DNA of 17,100 nucleotides. It comes from CAZDSS01 sp964508185. GTDB lineage: Bacteria > Pseudomonadota > Alphaproteobacteria > Sphingomonadales > Govanellaceae. Where the stretch lies: assembly GCA_964508185.1 (NCBI GenBank), contig CAZDSS010000058.1:1-17100 (forward strand), in the 5' to 3' direction. Each line of letters starts with the position of its first letter. Positions within the stretch are counted from its first letter, which is position 1. Positions 8,301 to 14,086 of the stretch are shown here, one piece after another. Position numbers and translations under genes: made by a program. Below the pieces are notes generated by a model. It was given only the letters and a program-made list of their open reading frames with translations, ran no database searches and was not told the origin of the DNA.

Positions 8301-8782
8301 GCGGCGCGGAGCAGCACGGCATCCACCGCCGCGCGCAGCGCCTCGGCCGCGCTCCGCTCGTCGATCAGGCGGAAATGGGGCGGAAGGTTCGCTTCCAGCG
8401 GAAAGCGGGCAAGCAGGGACTGGCAGAAGGAATGGATGGTCTGGATCTTGAGCCCGCCGGGGACTTCCAGCACCTCGGTGAACAGCCGGCGGGCGAGCGG
8501 CAGCACGGATGCGGGATCGGGCACGCCGAGATTTTCAAGCGCCCCGATCAGCGCGCCGTCGTCCAGCATCACCCAGCGGGCGAGGGTCGCCTGCAGGCGG
8601 TTCGCCATCTCGGCCGCGGCGGCGTTGGTGAAGGTGAGGCACAGGATGCGCTCGGGCGGCGTGCCGGCTAGCAGCAGGCGCAGCACGCGGGAGGTGAGCA
8701 CGTGCGTCTTCCCTGTCCCCGCCGAGGCGGTGACCCAGGCCGAGACTTCGGCATCGGCTGCGGCGCGCTGGCTCTGGCTCAT
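5315..8782 (-). CDS. addA: Double-strand-break repair helicase-nuclease AddA (alphaproteobacterial type)
   Basis: This 1155-residue UvrD-like helicase carries a RecB-family nuclease domain. With AddB it unwinds and trims DNA ends and loads RecA. The Walker A motif SAGTGKT is at 20-26, TFTNAAAAEM at 50-59 (motif Ia), DEAQD at about 396-400 (Walker B) and GDVKQSIYSFQRADP near 433-447 (motif III). TVHGAKGLQAPVVIMPDT (motif V) and LLYVALTRAADCLV (motif VI) follow. The nuclease domain has GTLIHRLLERL, GQVDRLAI with Asp near 1070, DYKTNRPPP with Asp1083 and Lys1085, and YLRQMAGY, so the catalytic set looks complete. I place the start at the ATG at 8780-8782 (MSQSQRAA), which overlaps the addB stop as ATGA. 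A reading 22 codons longer would run into addB and adds Arg-rich residues unlike the family. Confidence 0.96.
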   Translation of the reverse strand: MSQSQRAAADAEVSAWVTASAGTGKTHVLTSRVLRLLLAGTPPERILCLTFTNAAAAEMANRLQATLARWVMLDDGALIGALENLGVPDPASVLPLARRLFTEVLEVPGGLKIQTIHSFCQSLLARFPLEANLPPHFRLIDERSAAEALRAAVDAVLLRAADRNRDPALAAALDRMARRLTEHSFQELVSALIMERSALERLTRRFQTHMGMALAVRRRLGLAPDESSAAILEDFRSVMDRDGLAHAAEALSKGGKEDGERAALIRAWLSNDAPNVEDFRAYCRAYLTDKGEPRKRLMTKGVAAEYPDLPDFLAEECERVQAVRERLALVEVAENTEALLVFGLAALASYDQEKRRQVALDYDDLILTTLALLEQPDIAPWVLFKLDGGLDHVLVDEAQDTNPEQWRVIEALANEFFTGKSAAERRRTIFAVGDVKQSIYSFQRADPREFLRAKEHFRVRVEAAMETFRDVALDLSFRSVPAVLNFVDAVFTPEELRGGLLDDSYRGHNSFRAGDGGWVELWETEKPEPGATEEEDEGWLLPVNLADQSSADARLALRIARHVRRMLDEGVILESRGTPIRPGDILILVRRRTAFDQLLLSALKFLEVPVAGADRMVVTDQIAVMDLMALGAFALLPEDDLNLAALLKSPLVGLGEDDLYDLAQGREEKSLWQALLAHPDPRFDRARRFLTEVLNAADYLSPHDFFARFLTAPDATGRSGRERILARLGPEAHDPLDEFLGLTLAYEASHAPSLQGLLHWLAAREVEIKRDMEQGQDQVRIMTVHGAKGLQAPVVIMPDTCQSPDFRDRLVDFPDPKGEADRFVLWPGRTEHALGPVGAARDAMKERARQEYLRLLYVALTRAADCLVIAGWETKRKPEDGCWYNLAKAAFDRLAAEQPDHVTEIVTPEGPVRRYALPQKAAPRPPAAESAETAAAPFPAFLKSPPPPEPVPARPLTPSRPDEAEPPVQSPLRRAELRAATATRFKRGTLIHRLLERLPALAPVERRGAALNFLKLSAPELDGDEAEALVGEVMAVLTHPDFAPLFAPGSRAEVALAGIIGTTPIAGQVDRLAITEDEVLVVDYKTNRPPPRDPADVPPAYLRQMAGYVRLLRGIYPDRRVRAALLWTDIPHLMELDEALLDGVAFQTTGRQRLP

Positions 8783-11700
8783 GGGGCGGCGGGCTCCGGC
8801 GTGGATTGGGGCTCTTCGGCGCTGAGCAGGGTGCCGATCCCCGCCCATTCGCGGATGCGGGCGAGATGGTCATAGTCGCCGCCCGACATCTCCTCGGGCC
8901 GGGGCATGGAAAGATAGGGCGTCTCGGCGCGGGCGAAGCGGGCGACCAGATCCTGAAGCCCGCGCTCGGCGAGGTCCTTGAGATACTCCACCTCCTTGAC
9001 GACGGTGACCTCCGCGGGCGGATTGCCGCCATGGAGGCGCCAGAACTCGAGGCCCGCGACGGGGCTTGCGGGAAGATTGCCGAACGCCCCCGCTTCCGCC
9101 ATCACCGCTTCGAGGGGGAGCTGCGGCGCGAAACCGGCCATGAGCTGGCGGGGCTTGGGCGCCTGTCCGGTCTTGTAGTCGATGATGACGAGATGGCCGT
9201 CGCTCATGCGGTCGATGCGGTCGGCCCGGGCGGTGAGGGTGAAATGGAAGGGCGAGCCATCGTCCGCGGGCACCATGAGGGACATCTCGCCGCGGCCCTC
9301 GCTCAAGGCCAGTTGCGCGACGGCCCGCCGCGCCCGTTCGTAGTCCACGAACCATTCCGCCACATGGAGGAAGCGCGGCCACCAGAAGGCGCGCACGGTG
9401 GGGCGGGCAAGCAGGGCGCCGAATTCGGCCTCCCCGAGTTCGCGCAGGATATCGAGCGCATCCGCCGGCAGCGTCACCGGATGGAGCTTGAGGAAGCGGT
9501 CGAGGATCGCATGGATGATCGTCCCCTTCTCCGCCGCGCCGGGGTCCGCGTCGATGGGGTCGAGCGGCCTGAGGTTCAGGATGTGGCGGGCATAGATGGC
9601 GTAAGGGTCGCGCATCCAGGTCTGGACTTGCGTCACCGACAGCTTGCGCGGCCGGACGGCGACGGGCGGGCGCGGCGCGGGACGCGCGGCCGGGGTCACC
9701 CTTTCCGGCCGGTCGAGCTCCGCGAACCAGGCGAGGGCGGGATGGGGCGGGATCCGGCGGTCGCCGAGCACCGCGTCCAGCCGGGCGAGCCAGCGGGATG
9801 GCACCGTGGGCGTTCCCTCCACCTTGGCGGCGCGGGTCAGCACCACCTGCGGCGCGCCCGCCGCCATGGCGAAGTCATGGGCGGCAAGGCCGATCCTGCG
9901 TTCGAGGGCGGGAAGGCCGAAGGCCGCGCGCATGGGGCGCGACAGCCAGGGATCGGCCCCGACGTCCCCGGGCCAGGCGCCTTCGTTGAGGCCGCCGAGG
10001 ATCACGACATCGGCGCTCTGCAGCCGCGCCTCGATCTGGCCCCAGATCCTGAGGCGGGGATGCTGGCCGTATTGCGGGCGCACCACCCGCCCGCCCATGA
10101 GCGACTGAAGGAAGGCAGGATAATCCTCGCCCGCCAGCGTGAAATCCTCGGCCGCATCCAGCACTTCCTCCATGAAGGCGGCGGCGGCGTCGCCATCGTC
10201 CCCCGCCCAGAGGCGCGCGGCGCCCGGCGCGTCGTTCGTGGCGGCCAATGCCTCCGCGAATTGCAGATGGGCCTCCGCCAGCCGCGCGAGGGGGGCGTCG
10301 TCTTCCATGAGGCCTGCGAAATCCCGCCACAGGGGCATGAGGCGCTCCCACCAGGACAGGAGATGGTCGCGCAGCCCCTCGCGCTCGATCGCGCGGATCG
10401 CGGTCGAGATCCCTTCCGCCCCCGCTGGCGGGCGCGGGCCGCGCAGCACGAAACGTTCGAGAAGGCGCACCTCCGACCGGAAGCGGCCCGGATTCATCCC
10501 GCCCGCCGCCAGCGGATGCTTGAGGCAGGAAAGCAGGGGGAGCGGCGCGAAACGGCTTGCGACCATCTCGGCGGTGAGCGCGAGGAACACGGCGGGCGGC
10601 GTGAGGCGCAGGGGCTCGCCCGCAGAATCATCGACCGCGATGCCCCAGCGCCTGAGCTCGGCGGCGACGCGGCGGGCCAGCTGGCGGTCGGGGGTGACGA
10701 GGGCGCAGGTCTTGCCGGGCGTTTGCAGGGTCTCGCGCATGATGAGGGCGATCGCCCCAGCCTCTTCCCGGGGCGAGGGCGCATCGATGCGGAAAATGCC
10801 ATCAAGATCGCTCTCCGCGATCGCAAGGTCCCGCCAGGCGGCGGTGGTGGCGGCGGGGCGCATGGCTTCGGACAACAGCCGGCCGCGTCCTTCCGGCGCC
10901 CGGGGCAGATCGTCCATCTCGTCGGGCGTCAGCCAGTCGGCGGCCTCGCGGCGCTCGGCGCCGACCGCCTCCAGCAGCTCCTTCACCGCGCACTGGGGAT
11001 GGCGGCTGTCGATGGCGTCCCAGCTTTCATCATCCATATGACGGTCGAGGCCGGGGAGCACGATCGCGCCATGGGGGAGCCGCGCGACCACGGCGAGAAG
11101 CCTGTCGGCCGCAGGAATGCCGCCGAGCACGCCCGCAGCGATCACCGGATCCTCCGGCGGGCTCGCTTCCCAAAGCTCCGCAAGCATCTGCAGCATGGCC
11201 TTCCGCCGCTCGGCGCCGTCCATGAAGCCCGCTTCCCGCACGATCTCCGGCCATTGCCGGGTGATGATGGTCAGGAACTGCAGGGTGCGCTGCCAGTGCT
11301 CGGCGAAATCCTCGGCGACGAGATCGTCGAGCCGGTCGAAGTCGCATTGCGCCGTCTGCACCTCGTCGAGGAAGCGGCCCAATGCGGATGCAAGCTCCGC
11401 CGCCTGGGCGGGGGCGGTGGCACCCCCGGACAGGTTCCTGGCCCAGGCGGTGACAAGCTGGGTCAGGCGCAGCTGCCGCCACAGGGGCGGCACGGCGGGC
11501 GGCAGGTCGAGATCCGCCGCCTCGATGCCGGACGTGAAGATGAGCTCGTCCTCATCCACGTCGCCGAGCGGCCGGAGGGCGGGCAGGATCAGGGGCCTGC
11601 CGCCCGAGCGGCGAAGGAACGCATCGCGCACCGTGCGCACGGCGCGGCGGTTCGGCAGCAGCAGGGTGACCCGGGCGAGATCCTCGGGTGTTCCGCCGTA

Positions 11701-11793
11701 GCGGCGGAGGACGCCCACAACCAGCGCATCGGCGAAGGACAGCCCGAAGGGCATGTGGAAGATTTCGGGCCGCTCTTTGAGTCGCGCCGTCAT
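8779..11793 (-). CDS. addB: Double-strand-break repair protein AddB (alphaproteobacterial type)
   Basis: This 1004-residue partner of AddA has an inactivated helicase-like N-terminal half and a C-terminal RecB-family nuclease. LLLPNRRAVRTVRDAFLRR (about 44-62) and ILPALRPLGDVDEDEL are typical of the family. VILGGLNEGAWPGD lies in the middle. Near the C terminus ARADRID and DYKTGQAPKPRQL (Asp872, Lys874), then PQLPLEA, give the nuclease signature. At the N terminus, where Firmicutes AddB has a Walker A loop, this protein reads FHMPFGLSFADALVV with no GxGK(S/T). At the site of the Fe-S cysteines of Bacillus AddB it reads MRDPYAIYARHILNLRPL with no Cys. It should therefore neither hydrolyse ATP nor hold that cluster. 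ATGA overlaps join it to both neighbours. Confidence 0.95.
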   Translation of the reverse strand: MTARLKERPEIFHMPFGLSFADALVVGVLRRYGGTPEDLARVTLLLPNRRAVRTVRDAFLRRSGGRPLILPALRPLGDVDEDELIFTSGIEAADLDLPPAVPPLWRQLRLTQLVTAWARNLSGGATAPAQAAELASALGRFLDEVQTAQCDFDRLDDLVAEDFAEHWQRTLQFLTIITRQWPEIVREAGFMDGAERRKAMLQMLAELWEASPPEDPVIAAGVLGGIPAADRLLAVVARLPHGAIVLPGLDRHMDDESWDAIDSRHPQCAVKELLEAVGAERREAADWLTPDEMDDLPRAPEGRGRLLSEAMRPAATTAAWRDLAIAESDLDGIFRIDAPSPREEAGAIALIMRETLQTPGKTCALVTPDRQLARRVAAELRRWGIAVDDSAGEPLRLTPPAVFLALTAEMVASRFAPLPLLSCLKHPLAAGGMNPGRFRSEVRLLERFVLRGPRPPAGAEGISTAIRAIEREGLRDHLLSWWERLMPLWRDFAGLMEDDAPLARLAEAHLQFAEALAATNDAPGAARLWAGDDGDAAAAFMEEVLDAAEDFTLAGEDYPAFLQSLMGGRVVRPQYGQHPRLRIWGQIEARLQSADVVILGGLNEGAWPGDVGADPWLSRPMRAAFGLPALERRIGLAAHDFAMAAGAPQVVLTRAAKVEGTPTVPSRWLARLDAVLGDRRIPPHPALAWFAELDRPERVTPAARPAPRPPVAVRPRKLSVTQVQTWMRDPYAIYARHILNLRPLDPIDADPGAAEKGTIIHAILDRFLKLHPVTLPADALDILRELGEAEFGALLARPTVRAFWWPRFLHVAEWFVDYERARRAVAQLALSEGRGEMSLMVPADDGSPFHFTLTARADRIDRMSDGHLVIIDYKTGQAPKPRQLMAGFAPQLPLEAVMAEAGAFGNLPASPVAGLEFWRLHGGNPPAEVTVVKEVEYLKDLAERGLQDLVARFARAETPYLSMPRPEEMSGGDYDHLARIREWAGIGTLLSAEEPQSTPEPAAP

Positions 11794-13592
11794 GCCGTCC
11801 CGTCGCCCGAAAGATGCGCGTCGGTCGCGCGCAGCGCCTCGGGCGTTCCCACATGGAACCAGTCGCCGTCATGGACGAGGCCGAACAGGCGCCCTTCGGC
11901 GATCAGCCGGTCATAGACGCGGTTGAGGGAGAAGACCTCGTCCGGGATCGCGCCGACGGCATCCGCCTTCAGGATCTGGATCCCCGTGAACACATAGGGG
12001 GCGTCCATTGCGTCGCCGCGTCGGGCAAGGCGGCCGGCGTCATCCATGCGGAAATCGCCCGCGCCGTCATAGCCGTGGGCCGCCTCCCGCGGCACCAGCA
12101 GCAGGATTCCGTCCATCCGCGCGGGATCGAAGGCCATGGCGAGGCGCTGCAGGGCGTCCGCCCCGCGGTCGCGCCACAGCATGTCGCCGTTGAGGACAAA
12201 GAGGGCGCCGTCGCCGAGGAAGGGAAGGGCCCGCTTCACGCCGCCGCCCGAATCCAGAAGGGCGGCGCTTTCATCCGACAGGGTGACGCTGGGCAGTCGT
12301 CCCGCCCGCGCCGCCGCGTGATCGCGGATCTTCTGCGGCAGGTGATGCATGTTGACGACCGCATGATCGACGCCCGCGGCGGCCAGCGCATCGAGAATGC
12401 GGTCGAGCATGGTCTTGCCGGCAACCGGCAGCAGGGGCTTGGGCAGATGCTCGGTCAGGGGTCGCATGCGGAGGCCGAGCCCCGCGGCCAGCACCATGGC
12501 CTGCTTCGGCAGATGCCGGACGGCCGCGGGATCGAGCCGCCCGTCGCGCGCGTCGTCCGGCACCATCCGTTCAACCCATGCCCGCATGGGGGCAAGGGCC
12601 GGATGGGCGAGATCGCGAGCGAGATGCCCCCACACCCGGGGCAGGAGCGCCAGGTAATGACCCTTGCCGTCGCGCGCCAAGAGACGGGTGAAGATGCCGA
12701 CGATCTTCATGTTGCGCTGGGCGCCAAGGATCGCATAGGCGCGGCGGAAGGCGTCGGCGTTGGCCCCAGCCGGGGTCGCGGCCAGATAGCGGTCGATCAT
12801 GGCGGCGGCGATTTCGGGCGCGACGTCCCGCCGCGCGTCTTCGAGGAGGGACACGAGATCATAGGCGGCGTACCCGCGGACGGCGTCCTGGAAGTCGAGA
12901 AGGCCCACCTTTCCGACCGCATCCGCCCCCCGCCCGGGGAGCCACATGAGATTGTCGGCGTGATAGTCGCGCAGCACCAGCACGCGGTGATCGTCACGGA
13001 TCTCGGCCAGGATCGCCTTCCAGAGGTCCACGAATTCCGCGCGCTCCGCCGCGGTCAGCACGCGGCCGAGTATTGCCGGCATGTACCAGTCGGCGAACAG
13101 CAGCACCTCGCGAAGATAAAGCGCCTCGTCATAGGGGGGAAGCGGATGCGCGCCCCCTTCGGCCAGCGGCAGGGCCTCGGGCACGGGCAGGCGGTGGAGG
13201 GCGGCCAGCACGTCGATCGCCGCTTCATAAAGCGGCCGCTCCAGCGCCGGATCGGCGGCGATCACCCGGGAATAGCGGTCGTCTCCCAGATCCTCGAGCA
13301 GCAGGAAGCCCTGTTCGAGATCGGCGCCGATGATGCGCGGCGCGGCGAAGCCATGGGCTTCGAGCCAGCGGGCTATGGCGACGAAGGGCCGCACGTCCTC
13401 TTTCGGCGGCGGCGCGTCCATGAGGACGGCGCTCGTCGTTCCCCGCCACAGCCGGTCGTAATGACGGAAGGACGCATCCCCCGCAAGGCGCGCGCGATGG
13501 GCGTCGCCCCAGCCGAGGCGGGCGAGGAATGCGCGATCGGCAGCGGCGCGCGCGTCAGCGGGCGTCGGCGCGGCGGGGCAGGAAATGGCCAT
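11790..13592 (-). CDS. AmgK-MurU fusion: N-acetylmuramate/N-acetylglucosamine 1-kinase plus MurNAc-1-phosphate uridylyltransferase
   Basis: This 600-residue protein joins two consecutive enzymes of the peptidoglycan-recycling route that makes UDP-MurNAc without MurA/MurB, known from Pseudomonas putida AmgK and MurU. Residues 1 to about 350 are an aminoglycoside-phosphotransferase-like kinase. GDASFRHYDRL is at 38-48, LLLEDLGDDRYS at 97-108, the catalytic loop LRDYHADNLMW at 207-217 (Asp209, Asn214) and the Mg-binding LLDFQDA at 231-237 (Asp233). Residues about 362-600 are a nucleotidyltransferase: MVLAAGLGLRMRPLTEHLPK at 366-385, DSGGGVKRALPFLG at 447-460, LNGDMLW at 467-473 and HVGTPEAL at the end. 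No stop or frameshift separates the halves. The gene starts 3 bp after tsaE, with GGAG upstream, and overlaps addB by ATGA. Confidence 0.9.
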   Translation of the reverse strand: MAISCPAAPTPADARAAADRAFLARLGWGDAHRARLAGDASFRHYDRLWRGTTSAVLMDAPPPKEDVRPFVAIARWLEAHGFAAPRIIGADLEQGFLLLEDLGDDRYSRVIAADPALERPLYEAAIDVLAALHRLPVPEALPLAEGGAHPLPPYDEALYLREVLLFADWYMPAILGRVLTAAERAEFVDLWKAILAEIRDDHRVLVLRDYHADNLMWLPGRGADAVGKVGLLDFQDAVRGYAAYDLVSLLEDARRDVAPEIAAAMIDRYLAATPAGANADAFRRAYAILGAQRNMKIVGIFTRLLARDGKGHYLALLPRVWGHLARDLAHPALAPMRAWVERMVPDDARDGRLDPAAVRHLPKQAMVLAAGLGLRMRPLTEHLPKPLLPVAGKTMLDRILDALAAAGVDHAVVNMHHLPQKIRDHAAARAGRLPSVTLSDESAALLDSGGGVKRALPFLGDGALFVLNGDMLWRDRGADALQRLAMAFDPARMDGILLLVPREAAHGYDGAGDFRMDDAGRLARRGDAMDAPYVFTGIQILKADAVGAIPDEVFSLNRVYDRLIAEGRLFGLVHDGDWFHVGTPEALRATDAHLSGDGTA

Positions 13593-13595
13593 GGT

Positions 13596-14078
13596 TCACG
13601 AGATCTCCGTCCAGCTTTCGGCCTGTGCGAGGGGGCGCAGCCGGGCGGCCCAGCCGGGGCTCGCCTCCACCACTGCGCGGCGCGCGCCATTGTCGGCGAT
13701 CATGAAGGTGAGATGCAAGCGTTCCGCGGGGAGAAGCGCGCCCAGCCGGTCCGGCCATTCGATGAGGCTTGCGGCCTCCGCGAACGCTTCCTCGATCCCG
13801 AGTTCGAGCGCCTCCTCCGGATCCTCGAGGCGATAGAGGTCGAAATGCCAGAACGGCAGGCCGCCGGGATCCTCGTAGGTGAGGACGAGGTTGAATGTGG
13901 GGCTCGGCACCTCCACGGGGCCGAGGCGGGCATTGAGAAGCGCCCGGGCGAAGGCGGTCTTGCCCGCGCCGAGGTCGCCGCCCAGGGCGATCACGTCGCC
14001 CGCATCGAGGAGGGGGGCAAGGTCCGCCGCCAAACGTTCGGTCGCGGCAAGGTCGGGAAGGTTTGCTATCCAGCGCAT
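13596..14078 (-). CDS. tsaE: tRNA threonylcarbamoyladenosine biosynthesis ATPase TsaE
   Basis: This 160-residue P-loop ATPase drives turnover of the TsaB-TsaD complex that makes t6A37 in ANN-decoding tRNAs. The Walker A motif GDLGAGKT is at 34-41. It is followed by VPSPTFNLVLTYED (57-70), where SPTF is the switch region, HFDLYRL (78-84) with Asp80, and IEWPDRL (106-112) with Glu108. All are hallmarks of the TsaE/YjeE family, and the length is normal. The ATG at 14076-14078 comes 8 bp after the stop of the kinase gene, with only a weak purine stretch upstream, so translation may depend partly on coupling. The AmgK-MurU gene begins 3 bp after its stop. The tsaB and tsaD partners are not in the window. 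Confidence 0.96.
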   Translation of the reverse strand: MRWIANLPDLAATERLAADLAPLLDAGDVIALGGDLGAGKTAFARALLNARLGPVEVPSPTFNLVLTYEDPGGLPFWHFDLYRLEDPEEALELGIEEAFAEAASLIEWPDRLGALLPAERLHLTFMIADNGARRAVVEASPGWAARLRPLAQAESWTEIS

Positions 14079-14086
14079 CGTTCAAC

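Noticed and set aside
5387..8671. A 1094-codon plus-strand open frame opposite addA
   Set aside because: It is the antisense shadow of a GC-rich gene: translated residues are rich in His, Arg, Gly and Ala with no recognisable domain, while the minus strand encodes every AddA motif.
8783..8848. A 22-codon N-terminal extension of AddA
   Set aside because: It would overlap addB coding sequence, is Arg-rich and unlike the family. The ATGA-coupled start at 8782 puts Walker A at the usual distance from the N terminus.
8806..11916. A 1036-codon plus-strand open frame opposite addB and the AmgK-MurU end
   Set aside because: It spans two real minus-strand genes, shows no domain and has the low-complexity composition expected from antisense of high-GC codons.
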